From Chloroflexota bacterium (GTDB lineage Bacteria > Chloroflexota > Dormibacteria > Dormibacterales > Dormibacteraceae): a stretch of DNA of 43,977 bases. The notes under the pieces are model-generated. The model had not been told where the DNA came from and made no database searches. It saw nothing but the letters and a program-made list of their open reading frames with translations. The position numbers and the translations under genes were made by a program. Location of the stretch: positions 1 through 43,977 of the forward strand of contig VBIU01000034.1 in the NCBI GenBank assembly GCA_005880945.1, read 5' to 3'. Below, piece after piece: positions 1 through 13,340 of the stretch; within the stretch, counting starts at the first letter, position 1, and each line of letters begins with the position of its first letter.

Positions 1-912
1 GTGGGACTGGCGTACCGAGCTCGAACTGGTGAATCGATCTCCAGCATCGTTCGACACAACTTCACCCCATCTTTCTACGCAGCCTTCGCGTACTACGGAC
101 TCGCCGCGCTCCTTCTGAGCTACGTTTTAGACGGGTCGGCTACTGGATACGTGCTGGCCACCATCGTGTGCGTCCTGGCCCTTGCCCTCACTGACACCAT
201 TGCTGGGAGGCGCGTGCGGCGCGTGCTCGAGTCGGAACTCTCCGACGCCGACCGCCACCTCTTTCACAGCCGTGCTGTAGAAGGGGTCGTTCATAACCTT
301 CGCAACCACGTCGCCACAGCGGTGGGCTACCTCAAGGAAATAGATCCGCGGCAACTTGACCCCGTGAACCGCGCCAACCTCGATACCGCCACGGCCGCCG
401 CCAGCGATGCGGTCACCGTCCTTCGCAGCCTCTCCCAGGGCGCCACGCCCAAGGTCAGCTATTCACCGGATCCCGTCGACCTGAACGAGCTCGTCACGCG
501 CGCGCTCAGCATGGCAAGGCCCAGCGCCCGTGCCAAGGAAGTCCTGCTCGCGGTGCGCGAATCGCCCGAGGAGGTGAAGGTTCGAGCGGACCCCCTCCTC
601 ATGCGTGAGGTGATTACCAACCTCCTCAACAACGCCATCGATGCCGTCGATTCGGCCGGCCATGTTGAGATGACGACCGGGCGCCGCGGCAATGGCTGGC
701 CCTACTTCAGCGTTGCCGACGATGGACCTGGCATCTCAGATGATCATCGCCATCGCCTTTTTGAGCCGCATTTCACCACCAAGGAGACCGGCACAGGGCT
801 CGGTCTCTTCATGTCGTATGGAATCGTGCGCGAGCACCAGGGCGACCTGCTCTACGAGGGAGGGAGGCGAGGAGCTGTTTTTACGGTCACGCTTCCGCCG
901 TTCGTCGTTTGA
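1..912 (+). CDS. Sensor histidine kinase (5' end cut by window edge)
   Basis: Membrane histidine kinase that would autophosphorylate on His and pass phosphate to a response regulator. The visible part has two hydrophobic segments (about residues 24-42 and 49-68). These are followed by a dimerisation helix with an unusual H-box (VVHNLRN, His98), an N-box (NLLNNAIDAV, about 207-216), a G1 box (DDGPGI, 240-245) and a G2 box (GTGLGL, 264-269). The window starts exactly on a GTG in this frame, so the true start and any N-terminal sensor domain probably lie upstream. Its 3' end overlaps the opposite-strand receiver gene by 26 bases. The two regulators on the other strand are plausible partners by proximity only. 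Confidence 0.85.
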   Translation: MGLAYRARTGESISSIVRHNFTPSFYAAFAYYGLAALLLSYVLDGSATGYVLATIVCVLALALTDTIAGRRVRRVLESELSDADRHLFHSRAVEGVVHNLRNHVATAVGYLKEIDPRQLDPVNRANLDTATAAASDAVTVLRSLSQGATPKVSYSPDPVDLNELVTRALSMARPSARAKEVLLAVRESPEEVKVRADPLLMREVITNLLNNAIDAVDSAGHVEMTTGRRGNGWPYFSVADDGPGISDDHRHRLFEPHFTTKETGTGLGLFMSYGIVREHQGDLLYEGGRRGAVFTVTLPPFVV

Positions 913-1417
913 TCGCCTCCGCCAGCTCCTCCAGCTCGATGGGCTTGACCAGGTAGTCGCTGGCATCGACACTCGACGCCAGGGCGTGAGACCCCGGGTC
1001 GGTGGCTCCGGTGACGACGATCGGTCGTGCAGCCCGCACCGAATGTCGCGCAGCGGCATCGAGACCCGGCAACAGGCCGAGATCGAAAACGAGAACCTCG
1101 CCGGGTCCCAGTGTGCGAAACGAGGTGCGGGACTCGGCTTCGTACCCTAGCCTCCGCAAGCCGCGCGCCGTGATCTCTGCGAGGCGGCCGTCGTCGTCGA
1201 CGACGAGAACGCGCGTCGCAGCCTGGCTGGCGGTTTCGACCGCGCTCAGCAGCGCGAACGCCTCGTCGAGGCCGGCCAGCAACCGATCGCTCGGAGGCAC
1301 TGTTCCATCGACCTCGGCCAGCTCGAGCTCTGCCTTGATCCGGGCCAGCGTCGATCGCAGCCGGTGCAGCGTCGCCGCGAGCTCAGTCCTGTGCGACGAA
1401 CCTGTAGCCGATTCCAC
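887..1417 (-). CDS. Response-regulator receiver protein with N-terminal DHp-like helix
   Basis: About 176 residues. The C-terminal two thirds are a CheY-like receiver: acidic cluster VVDDD (Asp74-76), phospho-acceptor Asp112 in VFDLG, Thr in VVTGAT, and Lys158 in DYLVKP. There is no output domain after it. The N-terminal 60 residues are helical, and the stretch ATLHRLRSTLARI (His18) resembles the H-box of a kinase dimerisation domain, but no ATPase domain follows. I chose the GTG at 1417, which overlaps the 3' end of the upstream response regulator by 35 bases; no clear ribosome site decides this, and longer starts inside the neighbour are possible. It is likely co-transcribed with that regulator. 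Confidence 0.7.
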   Translation of the reverse strand: MESATGSSHRTELAATLHRLRSTLARIKAELELAEVDGTVPPSDRLLAGLDEAFALLSAVETASQAATRVLVVDDDGRLAEITARGLRRLGYEAESRTSFRTLGPGEVLVFDLGLLPGLDAAARHSVRAARPIVVTGATDPGSHALASSVDASDYLVKPIELEELAEAIKRRTAEA

Positions 1418-2057
1418 GTACGGTCTCAATCCAGCCAGGTTCTTGGAGCGCGCGGCGAACCTCATGGACCGCCTGCTCCACGCTGTGCTCGAACCCGGCA
1501 TAGCTGCTGCCCCACACCCTCTCGAGCAGCTCGCTTCGCGTCACAACCTGACCGGCGCGGCTCGCCAGCACTTGCAACATCAGGAGGGGCCTGCGCTCCA
1601 ACTTCAACGCGCGCCCACCCAGCGAGGCCTCGCCTCGAGAGGCATCGATGCGCAGACGGCCCCGCACGACCGAGCGGCTGGTGGTCTCCCTAGTCCTCAG
1701 CGCTCCCCGGACGCGGGCCAGGAGCACCTGCCGGTCGGTGCCCTTGACGATGTAATCCGTAGCGCCGCGATCGAGTCCGATCACCTGATCGGCGGCGGCG
1801 TGCCGAGCACCTGTGAGGATGATTACAGGGAAATCGATCCCTTCGCCTCCCGATCGCAGCTGATCGAGCACTTCGGGCGCCTCCATGTCCGGCATCTCGT
1901 AATCAAGCAGCATCAGGTCCGGAGAGCTCGCGCGAACTCGTTCCAGTGCTTCGGTCCCGCTGACCGCAACGTCAACCAGGTAGCCGGCCCGCCGGAAAAG
2001 CTCAGCGGTGAGCTCGGCCGTGCGAGGCTCGTCGTCCACGACAAGCAGCTTCGACAT
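1383..2057 (-). CDS. OmpR/PhoB-family response regulator
   Basis: Receiver domain plus winged-helix DNA-binding domain, about 224 residues. The receiver shows VVDDE near the N-terminus, the phospho-acceptor Asp in LLDYEMPD (residue 52 from this start), Thr in ILTGA, and the switch Lys in DYIVKG. In the last motif Gly replaces the usual Pro. The C-terminal half has the typical effector pattern, ending EVRRALQEPGWIETVRGIGYRF. ATG at 2057 gives the canonical N-terminus MSKLLVVDD; a GTG one codon upstream is also possible. It is first in a two-gene minus-strand unit with the receiver-only protein, and convergent with the kinase at the window start. DNA targets are not visible. Confidence 0.9.
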   Translation of the reverse strand: MSKLLVVDDEPRTAELTAELFRRAGYLVDVAVSGTEALERVRASSPDLMLLDYEMPDMEAPEVLDQLRSGGEGIDFPVIILTGARHAAADQVIGLDRGATDYIVKGTDRQVLLARVRGALRTRETTSRSVVRGRLRIDASRGEASLGGRALKLERRPLLMLQVLASRAGQVVTRSELLERVWGSSYAGFEHSVEQAVHEVRRALQEPGWIETVRGIGYRFVAQD

Positions 2058-2148
2058 CACGTCGCCATCCCCGCAGGCAAGCTAGCAGGTTCAGCGTTTG
2101 TTGAGGAAACGTTGAGGCCACGCTGAGGCTTCGAGGGCCGGCGCTGCC

Positions 2149-2154
2149 TAACCT
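2149..2154 (+). promoter_or_regulatory. Minus-10 element of probable leaderless GAF-HTH mRNA
   Basis: TAACCT lies 7 bases upstream of the ATG at 2162. No Shine-Dalgarno sequence precedes the ATG. The spacing would put the transcription start at or next to the start codon. No good minus-35 was seen. Confidence 0.4.
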
Positions 2155-2161
2155 CTGACTC

Positions 2162-2803
2162 ATGGGCCAGCTCCCAGACCTCCAGGAAGCCAGGCGGCGG
2201 CTGGGACTGGCCCTCGACGTGTTCTGCCACGACCGCTGGGTCCTGGGTTACCTCCGCGGCGGCTGGCTACAGCCGATCGCGGCTTCCGAGATCTCGCGCC
2301 GCTTCATGCAGAGCCGGCCGCTGATGCCGCTCTCACGTCGCGCCCTGTATGAGAAGCGGCCTGTGGTCGTGAACTCCGTAATCGAAAACCCCAATCCCAC
2401 AAACGGCTACGACTGGGAGCTCGACTGGCCGGCAATCCTGTACGCCCCCGTCGGCGAGGTCCGCGAGCGGCCGATTGGCTTGCTGATCCTCGGCTGCCGC
2501 CGCGACCACTGGTACTCGGAGGAAGACGTCCATTACGCAGCCAGCCTCGGAATTACGTTGGCGCCGATGGTCGCGGCGTTGCGCGTCCCGCTGGCGAGGT
2601 TGAACGAGATCGAGAGCGAGGTGGCCCAGCTGCTGAGCTACGGGTTGTCAGAGCCTGAGATCGCACGTGCGATCCGGTTCGACAACCACCGGACCAGGGC
2701 GCTGGTCGACGGCGTCACCCGCAAGCTCAAGCTGGTCACGACCGACGACATGGCCCTTTCGTACGTCGAGCGGCCGACGCGGCGGCGGGAGTTCCGGCTG
2801 TGA
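2162..2803 (+). CDS. GAF-domain protein with LuxR-like C-terminal helix-turn-helix
   Basis: 213 residues. Residues about 20-140 read as a GAF fold (blocks around PLMPLSRRALYEKRPVVV, AILYAPVGE and PIGLLILG). Residues about 150-195 resemble the LuxR/NarL helix-turn-helix (EVAQLLSYGLSEPEIARAIRF, then RALVDGVTRKLKL). There is no receiver domain, so control would come through the GAF domain or protein partners. It is a likely transcription factor. It ends 10 bases from the end of the convergent NarL-type kinase, a possible functional partner. The ATG has no visible ribosome site, and a minus-10-like hexamer sits 7 bases upstream. The ligand is unknown. Confidence 0.7.
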   Translation: MGQLPDLQEARRRLGLALDVFCHDRWVLGYLRGGWLQPIAASEISRRFMQSRPLMPLSRRALYEKRPVVVNSVIENPNPTNGYDWELDWPAILYAPVGEVRERPIGLLILGCRRDHWYSEEDVHYAASLGITLAPMVAALRVPLARLNEIESEVAQLLSYGLSEPEIARAIRFDNHRTRALVDGVTRKLKLVTTDDMALSYVERPTRRREFRL

Positions 2804-2813
2804 CCTGGTAGGG

Positions 2814-3467
2814 CTAGGTCGGTCCGAACAGGAAGACTTTGGTGCCGCGGCCTTCCTCGCTGACCACCTCGAGCCGGCCGCCGATTCCCGCGGACCTTTC
2901 GCGCATCCCGACCAATCCGTAGCCGCCGGGCCGTCCCGAGGCGAGACCTCGTCCCTCGTCCGCGATCTCAATCAGAAAAGGCCGAGCTGCGAACGCCATC
3001 CTGACGCGACAGATCGACGAACCGGAATGCCTGCGCACATTGGTGAGCGCTTCGCGCACGACCTGGTAGACGACCTCACGCTGATGAGATGTGAGCATGT
3101 CCTCGGTACCGTTGGCGGAGATCTCCACCCGGATCGAGTAGAGGCGCGCGAACTCTTCGGCCTGGTGCCGGATATCGCCCACCAACCCTTCGCGTCCGAT
3201 CGGTCGCGGGCGCAGCTCGGCCAGCGTCTCGCGCACCTGCTTGAGCATCCGCTCAAGGATCTCCAGAACGTTGAGCAGCGTCCCGTCCGGTGGGCCCTTC
3301 TTGGCTGATCCGGGATGGCCCTCGACGTAGACCTTGAACAGCGAGATGGCACCGGCCAGGTCGGTGGCCACGCTGTCGTGGAGCTCGCGGGCCATCCGAG
3401 CGCGTTCTCGCGCGACAGCGTCCTCAACCGCCTGGTGGGCGGCTGCCGCGTCCTCGGTCTCGCTCAT
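2814..3467 (-). CDS. NarL-type (HisKA_3) cytoplasmic histidine kinase
   Basis: 218 residues from the ATG at 3467, which overlaps the stop of the upstream 98-residue gene as ATGA, so translation is probably coupled. The dimerisation helix carries ARELHDSVATDLAG (His30), typical of NarX/DesK-like kinases. The ATPase domain shows VREALTNVRRHSG (N-box), DEGRGL (G1) and GYGLVGMRERSAGIGG (G2). There is no membrane segment. The preceding small membrane protein, translated from the same message, could act as its membrane anchor or sensor subunit; that is inference. It is last in the gyrB-plsX-fabF-gyrA operon. No receiver gene is adjacent on this strand. Confidence 0.88.
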   Translation of the reverse strand: MSETEDAAAAHQAVEDAVARERARMARELHDSVATDLAGAISLFKVYVEGHPGSAKKGPPDGTLLNVLEILERMLKQVRETLAELRPRPIGREGLVGDIRHQAEEFARLYSIRVEISANGTEDMLTSHQREVVYQVVREALTNVRRHSGSSICRVRMAFAARPFLIEIADEGRGLASGRPGGYGLVGMRERSAGIGGRLEVVSEEGRGTKVFLFGPT

Positions 3468-3756
3468 CGCAACATTCCGCGGCGCCGGTAGGACTGCCAC
3501 AGGGCGATCGTAAGGGGGTGACTCAGCCACCGCAGGAGCCTGCGGTACGGGCGCCACAGCCGGCGCGTCTCTTCCATCGCGAGGCGCAGCTTCTCCAGAT
3601 CCGCCTCGAGTTCGGCGCGCTCGGTCTGCAGGCGCTCGCTGAGGGTGATCGATCGCTTCGCCACCGCCATTCCCCAAACGGCGGCTAGAGCCGCTTCGAT
3701 CACCAGCGCCAAGCCGGCGGCGACGAGAAGCGCGACGCCGGCCCAGCCCAGCTCGG

Positions 3757-3760
<4 letters not shown>
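3464..3760 (-). CDS. Small membrane-anchored coiled-coil protein
   Basis: 98 residues of unknown family. One N-terminal membrane helix (about residues 7-31, rich in Ala, Val and Leu) is followed by a charged helical stretch (about 36-66, [25 protein letters not shown] broken by no Pro) that should form a coiled coil, then a basic tail. The GTG start overlaps the gyrA stop as GTGA, and its stop overlaps the kinase start as ATGA, so the three genes are translationally coupled. The layout suggests an accessory or sensory subunit for the soluble kinase, but no function can be read from sequence alone. Confidence 0.75.
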
Positions 3761-6246
<2,486 letters not shown>

Positions 6247-6252
6247 GCTCGA

Positions 6253-7500
6253 TCACTCCTCGTATTTCTTCAGGACCACCACCGCGTTGTGGCCGCCAAA
6301 GCCGAAACCGTTCGAGATCGCGATGCGCACATCTTTCCGCCGCGCCTGGTTGGGCACGTAGTCGAGGTCGCACGCCGGATCCGGGTTCTCGTAGTTGATG
6401 GTCGGGTGGATGAGGCCGCGGTTGATCGACAGCAAAGTTGCGATGGCTTCGACCGCTCCGGCTGCGCCGAGCAGGTGGCCGATCATTGATTTCGTGCTGC
6501 TGATGGCGACCTTGCGCGCGTGCTCGCCGAGCGCAAGCTTGAGCGCCTTGGTCTCGCCCGCGTCGTTCAGCTGGGTGGAAGTACCGTGAGCGTTTACGTA
6601 GTCAATGTCCGCCGGCTCGATGCCGGCGTCCTGCAGGGCGAGGGTGATGCATTTCGCCGGCGCCTCGCCAGTCTCATCCGGCGCCACCTGGTGAAAGGCG
6701 TCGCATGTCAACGCGAAGCCCAGCACCTCGCCGTAGATGCGGGCCCCACGCGCCTGGGCGTGGTCGATCGATTCGAGCACGAGCGTGCCGGCCCCCTCGC
6801 CGGGGACGAACCCGTCGCGATCCCGGTCGAAGGGCCGGCTCGCCTTCTCAGGCGCTTCGTTGCGCGTCGATAGGGCGCGAATGGAGTTGAAGGAAGAGAT
6901 ACCTACCTCGCACAGGGAGGCCTCGGACCCGCCCGCGAGCATCACGTCGGCATCGCCGTGCTGGATGATCCGAGCCGCGTCGCCGAGGGTGTGGGTGGAG
7001 GCCGCGCACGCGGTCGTCACCGTGGTGTTTGGGCCGCGAAGATGGAAGTTCATCGCCACCGACGCGGCGGCCATGTTGGGAATGATCATCGGCGCGTAGA
7101 GCGGGTTCAAGCGGCCTTTGGTCGCGTATGAGATGGCGCCCGAGGTCATCTCGATGAAACCGCCGATTCCCGTGCCCATGTCGACGCCAACCCGGAAGCT
7201 GCCTCCTTTGGCGAGGTCCAGCCCGGAGTCAGCGAGGGCCATGCCAGACGCCGCCACCGCCAGCTGCGAGAAGCGCGCCATGCGCTGCGCCGCCTTGCGG
7301 TCCATGTACTCCTGTGGGTCGAAATTGTGCACTTCGCAGGCGAATTTGGTCGCCAGCTTCTCGGTCGGATAGCTGCCCTCGACCATGCGAGCGGTGCTTC
7401 GACCTTCGATGAGGCCATCCCAGTACTCGTCAAGGTTCTTGCCGAGCGGGTTGACGGTGCCCATCCCGGTCACCACGACACGCGTCCGACCATTTTTCAT
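6253..7500 (-). CDS. fabF: Beta-ketoacyl-ACP synthase II
   Basis: 415 residues. Condenses malonyl-ACP with acyl-ACP in fatty acid elongation. The Cys-His-His triad is visible: Cys165 in TTACAAS, His305 in NAHGTST and His342 in KSMIGHLLGAAG, with Lys337. The glycine-rich end ISNGFGFGGHNAVVV is typical of the thiolase fold. The ATG overlaps the plsX stop as ATGA, so the two lipid genes are coupled. No acyl carrier protein, fabD or fabG gene is beside it, unlike many fab clusters. It sits between the two gyrase genes, which is unusual. I prefer FabF over FabB because of its length and overall pattern. Confidence 0.95.
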   Translation of the reverse strand: MKNGRTRVVVTGMGTVNPLGKNLDEYWDGLIEGRSTARMVEGSYPTEKLATKFACEVHNFDPQEYMDRKAAQRMARFSQLAVAASGMALADSGLDLAKGGSFRVGVDMGTGIGGFIEMTSGAISYATKGRLNPLYAPMIIPNMAAASVAMNFHLRGPNTTVTTACAASTHTLGDAARIIQHGDADVMLAGGSEASLCEVGISSFNSIRALSTRNEAPEKASRPFDRDRDGFVPGEGAGTLVLESIDHAQARGARIYGEVLGFALTCDAFHQVAPDETGEAPAKCITLALQDAGIEPADIDYVNAHGTSTQLNDAGETKALKLALGEHARKVAISSTKSMIGHLLGAAGAVEAIATLLSINRGLIHPTINYENPDPACDLDYVPNQARRKDVRIAISNGFGFGGHNAVVVLKKYEE

Positions 7501-8474
7501 GACTTGCCCACCTCTGCCCGAATCTTACCCACGAGCTGGTTTTCCACCGCTTCCTTCGCCACCCTGATCGCGTTCTTGATGGCGCGAGCGTCGGAACGAC
7601 CGTGCGCGACAACCGCCACGCCATCGATTCCGAGGAGAGGCGCGCCCCCGAACTCACGCCAGTCGATGCGGTCGCGGAGCTTGCGGACGCCGTCCCGGAT
7701 GAGCAGGCCGCCTAGCTTGCCGCGTGCCGTCTTTGGAATCTCATCGCGAAGGTTGCGGAACAGAAAGTCGGCGGTCGCCTCGGCCATCTTGATGGCGACG
7801 TTGCCGACGAACCCGTCGGCGACCACGACGTCGGCCTTGGCCGCGTACAGGTCCTTCGGCTCTATGTTGCCGACGAACCAGCGCATCGAACCCTTCAACC
7901 GGCGGGTCGTCTCCCTGACCAGCTCGTCGCCCTTGCCCTCCTCCTCGCCGTTGCTGAGCAAGCCGACGCGCGGGTTGGTGCGGCCGAGCATCTGACGAGC
8001 GTAGACCGCACCCATCGCGGCGAACTGCACCATGTACTCAGGCTTGGAATCGACGTTCGCGCCGACGTCGAGGAAGTACGTGAACCCGGTCTGCGTCGGC
8101 ACGATGGAGCCGAGGGCCGGTCGTTCGACGCCCCTGATCCGGCCCTGGACGAACAGCGCGGTCGCCATGATCGCCCCCGAGTTCCCGGCGGAGACCCAGG
8201 CGTCGGCTTGGCCGTCCTTGCACAGGCGAGCGCAGACGTTCATCGACGAGTCGGCCTTGGAGCGCACCGCCTGCGCCGGATGATCGTCCATCGTCACCAC
8301 TTGCGTGCAGGGGACCAGACGCAGCAATGGATGCTGGTCCAGCAGAGGCTGTATCGCGGACGGCAGACCTACGACCGAGATGTCGATGCGATATTCCGCG
8401 GCGGCCTGCGATGCGCCATTGAGGACCTGCGCCGGCGCGTGGTCGCCGCCCATGGCGTCGACTGCTATTTGCAT
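7497..8474 (-). CDS. plsX: Phosphate acyltransferase PlsX
   Basis: 325 residues. Makes acyl-phosphate from acyl-ACP for phospholipid synthesis (PlsX/PlsY pathway), at the inner face of the membrane. The family signature is present: AVDAMGGDHAP at the N-terminus, SAGNSGAIMATAL in the middle, LDVGANVDSKPEYMVQFA, and the C-terminal GGAPLLGIDGVAVVAHG. It begins 12 bases after gyrB and overlaps fabF by four bases, so lipid and gyrase genes share one message. No rpmF precedes it, although rpmF-plsX is a common pair elsewhere. Confidence 0.96.
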   Translation of the reverse strand: MQIAVDAMGGDHAPAQVLNGASQAAAEYRIDISVVGLPSAIQPLLDQHPLLRLVPCTQVVTMDDHPAQAVRSKADSSMNVCARLCKDGQADAWVSAGNSGAIMATALFVQGRIRGVERPALGSIVPTQTGFTYFLDVGANVDSKPEYMVQFAAMGAVYARQMLGRTNPRVGLLSNGEEEGKGDELVRETTRRLKGSMRWFVGNIEPKDLYAAKADVVVADGFVGNVAIKMAEATADFLFRNLRDEIPKTARGKLGGLLIRDGVRKLRDRIDWREFGGAPLLGIDGVAVVAHGRSDARAIKNAIRVAKEAVENQLVGKIRAEVGKS

Positions 8475-8486
8475 TTTGGAAAGGTC

Positions 8487-10508
<2,022 letters not shown>

Positions 10509-10558
10509 CCGGATTTCGAGTTCGAAAATGGCCTCCGGAGGGCCCTTAACAGGGGTGT

Positions 10559-12043
10559 TTAGGGGGCCTTTTTCCAGCGCAGAATCGGGTCCTCGCTCTG
10601 GCCTTGGAGGTAGGCGTTGATGTGTCGGGCGGTGGCCACCTCGTCGAGCCTGCCGACGGGCAGTCCATGGGGTGCTTCGTGGAGCGTTTCGGGTGACTCG
10701 TCGGCCTGCGTGACTATCTCTTTGATGGCGGCCGCAAAGGCGTCCAGCGTGGCTTTGCTCTCCGTTTCGGTGGGCTCGACCATGATCGCCTCGGGCACCA
10801 CGAGCGGGAAGTAGATGGTCGGCGCGTAGAAGTCGCGCTCGAGGAGACCTTTGGCGACGTCCAGCGCCTTGATGCCGCGCGGTGCCAGGTTTCGTGCGCT
10901 GGCGACGAACTCGTGCATGCAAGGTCCCTCGTGCGGCATCTCGAGGAGTCCCTCCACCTCGTGCCGTAGATAGTTGGCGCCGAGAACGGCATCCAGCGAG
11001 GCCTGGGTAAGGCCGTCGCCTCCCATCGCAACGATGTACGTGTAGGCGCGCACCAGCATGCCGAAGTTGCCGTAGAAGCTGCGCACCCTCCCGATCGACT
11101 TGGGTCTCTTGAAGTCGAGCTTGAGCTGGCCGTTCATCCGCTCCACGGTGGGCGTGGGCAAGAAGGGAACCAGGTCGGCCTTCACGCCGACCGGTCCGGC
11201 GCCGGGCCCGCCACCGCCGTGGGGCGTGGTGAAGGTCTTGTGCAGATTCATATGCACAGCGTCGAAGCCCATGTCGCCGGGCCGGCAGATGCCCATGAAG
11301 GCGTTCAGGTTGGCCCCGTCGTAGTAGAGCATCGCCCCCGTGGCATGCACAATCTCCGCAACATCCAGTATCTCGCGCTCAAACAACCCCAAGGTGTTGG
11401 GGTTGGTTAGCATCAAAGCGGCGACCCGTGGAGAAAGCTTGGATTCGAGGTCGGCAAGGCTGATGCGCCCATCCGGCCCGGAGCGAACCTCGACCACCCG
11501 GAAGCCGCTGAGGGCGGCGCTGGCGGGGTTGGTGCCGTGGGCCGAGTCGGGGACCAGTACCTCTGTCCGGGCCTCGCCCCGAGAGCGGTGGAAGGCCTGG
11601 ATCATCCTCAGCGCCGTCCACTCACCATGCGCGCCGGCCGCGGGCTGGAGCGTGACCCTGTCGACGCCGACCACCGCGCACAGCGCCTGCTCCAGCCGCC
11701 ACATCAACGACAGCGCCCCCTGGACGGTTTCCTCGTCCTGGTACGGGTGCAGGTCCGTGAACCCCGGCAGGGCGGCGGCGGCCTCGTTGGCGACCGGGTT
11801 GTACTTCATCGTGCAGCTGCCAAGCGGATAGAACTGTTCGCTGATCGAGTAGTTCATCGACGCCAGGCGGCTGTAATGCCGCATGATCTCGGGCTCGCTC
11901 AACCGAGGCAGCCCAGGCGGCTGCGCGCGCAGCAGCTCGCGCGGCAACACATCGTCAGGCCCGGGAGATTCCACGTCAGCTTCGGGCAGGCGCGGGCCGT
12001 GAGCGTTCTGACGGCTCTTCTCGAAGCTGAGCAGCTCCGTCAT
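10559..12043 (-). CDS. gcvPB: Glycine dehydrogenase (decarboxylating) subunit 2, P-protein C-terminal half
   Basis: 494 residues from the ATG at 12043, whose A is shared with the gcvPA stop (TGATG). PLP-dependent half of the split P-protein: it decarboxylates glycine and transfers aminomethyl to lipoyl-GcvH. The PLP Lys is Lys269 in MNLHKTFTTPHGGGGPG, preceded by the motifs SAHGTNPASA and YYDGANLNAF. It works as a heterotetramer with GcvPA. It is last in the gcvT-gcvH-gcvPA-gcvPB order. The split form is usual in Gram-positive-type bacteria and many archaea. A 122-base gap with a likely promoter separates it from gyrB. Confidence 0.97.
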   Translation of the reverse strand: MTELLSFEKSRQNAHGPRLPEADVESPGPDDVLPRELLRAQPPGLPRLSEPEIMRHYSRLASMNYSISEQFYPLGSCTMKYNPVANEAAAALPGFTDLHPYQDEETVQGALSLMWRLEQALCAVVGVDRVTLQPAAGAHGEWTALRMIQAFHRSRGEARTEVLVPDSAHGTNPASAALSGFRVVEVRSGPDGRISLADLESKLSPRVAALMLTNPNTLGLFEREILDVAEIVHATGAMLYYDGANLNAFMGICRPGDMGFDAVHMNLHKTFTTPHGGGGPGAGPVGVKADLVPFLPTPTVERMNGQLKLDFKRPKSIGRVRSFYGNFGMLVRAYTYIVAMGGDGLTQASLDAVLGANYLRHEVEGLLEMPHEGPCMHEFVASARNLAPRGIKALDVAKGLLERDFYAPTIYFPLVVPEAIMVEPTETESKATLDAFAAAIKEIVTQADESPETLHEAPHGLPVGRLDEVATARHINAYLQGQSEDPILRWKKAP

Positions 12044-13332
12044 CAAGCCAGCGCCTCGACCAGCTCGTCGAGCGCGCGAGCATCGTTGACCTCGGTGCAA
12101 GCGAACGTGAGGACGCCTTTCAGCTCGCGAAACCAGCGGTGCACGTCGAGGCCGCCAAGGATGCTCTTGCGGGCCAACTTCCTGAGCACCGCGGACGCCT
12201 TGGGGACTCGGATCGGGAACTCATTGAGGAACTGGCGCTCCGGGAAAGCCATCTCCCATCCGGGCAATGCCGCTAGGCGTTCCGCCAGGGCATGGGCTCT
12301 CTTGAAGCTCACCTCTGCAACCTGGCGCATGCCGTCGGCTCCCATGTAGGTCATGTAGACGCTGGCTGCCAGCGCGCAGAGCGAGTGGTTCGTGCAGATG
12401 TTGGAGCTGGCCCTCTCGCGGCGGATGTGCTGCTCCCGGGCGGTCAGGGTGAGGACAAAGCCCCGGCGTCCCGCCGAGTCGTGAGCGCTGCCGATGAGAC
12501 GCCCTGGGAGGCGGCGCACGAGGTCCTTCCGGCAAGCGATGAAGCCGACGTGAGGGCCCCCGTAACTGGGGCTCAGGCCGAGCTGCTGGCCTTCGCCGGC
12601 GGCGATGTCGGCGCCGTATTCGCCCGGCGGGGCGACGATGGCCAGGCTGATGGGATCGACGCAGGCGATCGCCAGCGCGCCGAGGCTGTGTGCATTCTCG
12701 GTCAGCCCGGCGGCGTCGACAAGGAGCCCCAGGAAGTCGGGCTGCTGGAACACGACAGCGGCGGTCTTTGAGTTCGGTTCGGTTCCCCTCCGCACTTTGA
12801 TTCCGCGCCCTTCGCTGAAGGCACGGAGCACCTCCAGGTACTCGGGGTGGAGGTAGCCGACGACAACGATTTCGTTGCGGCCGGTGTGAATGTGGGCCAT
12901 CATCGCCGCCTCGGCCACCGCCGTGGCGCCGTCGTACATCGATGCGTTGGCGACGTCGAGACCGGTCAGCTCGGCGATCAGGGTCTGGAACTCGTAGATC
13001 GCCTGCAGGGTGCCCTGGCTCGCCTCGGGCTGGTAGGGCGTGTAGGCGCTGTAGAACTCGGGCTTGGACGTCACCGCCGCCACGGCCGCCGGAATGAAGC
13101 GGCGGTACACGCCGCCCCCGCGGAAGGTCAGGCGGTCCGCGAAGACGCGATTGCGGGCGGCAAGGGACTTGACCTGCGCCATCGTTTCGAGCTCGGAGAG
13201 GCCGGCCGGCAGCTCTAGGGCAGAGAGCCTCAGCGAGCGCGGGATGTCGATGAGGAGGTCGTCCATCGAGCTGACCCCAAGTGCGGCCAGCATGGCGGCG
13301 CGGTCTTCAGGCGAGTGAACGAGGTACGGCAC
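12043..13332 (-). CDS. gcvPA: Glycine dehydrogenase (decarboxylating) subunit 1, P-protein N-terminal half
   Basis: 429 residues, full length for the subunit. It pairs with GcvPB to form the active P-protein of the glycine cleavage system. Family motifs include SAYTPYQPEASQGTLQ, ANASMYDGATA, SYGGPHVGFIAC and REQHIRRERASSNICTN. GTG start at 13332 lies 8 bases after the gcvH stop. The stop shares a base with the gcvPB start, so stoichiometric translation is likely. Nothing is missing. Confidence 0.97.
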   Translation of the reverse strand: MPYLVHSPEDRAAMLAALGVSSMDDLLIDIPRSLRLSALELPAGLSELETMAQVKSLAARNRVFADRLTFRGGGVYRRFIPAAVAAVTSKPEFYSAYTPYQPEASQGTLQAIYEFQTLIAELTGLDVANASMYDGATAVAEAAMMAHIHTGRNEIVVVGYLHPEYLEVLRAFSEGRGIKVRRGTEPNSKTAAVVFQQPDFLGLLVDAAGLTENAHSLGALAIACVDPISLAIVAPPGEYGADIAAGEGQQLGLSPSYGGPHVGFIACRKDLVRRLPGRLIGSAHDSAGRRGFVLTLTAREQHIRRERASSNICTNHSLCALAASVYMTYMGADGMRQVAEVSFKRAHALAERLAALPGWEMAFPERQFLNEFPIRVPKASAVLRKLARKSILGGLDVHRWFRELKGVLTFACTEVNDARALDELVEALA

Positions 13333-13340
13333 GCTGGTCG

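Noticed and set aside
10541..10575. GC-rich segment after gcvPB as an intrinsic terminator
   Set aside because: The CCTCCGGAGG palindrome leaves almost no loop and is not followed by a clean T-tract on the minus strand.
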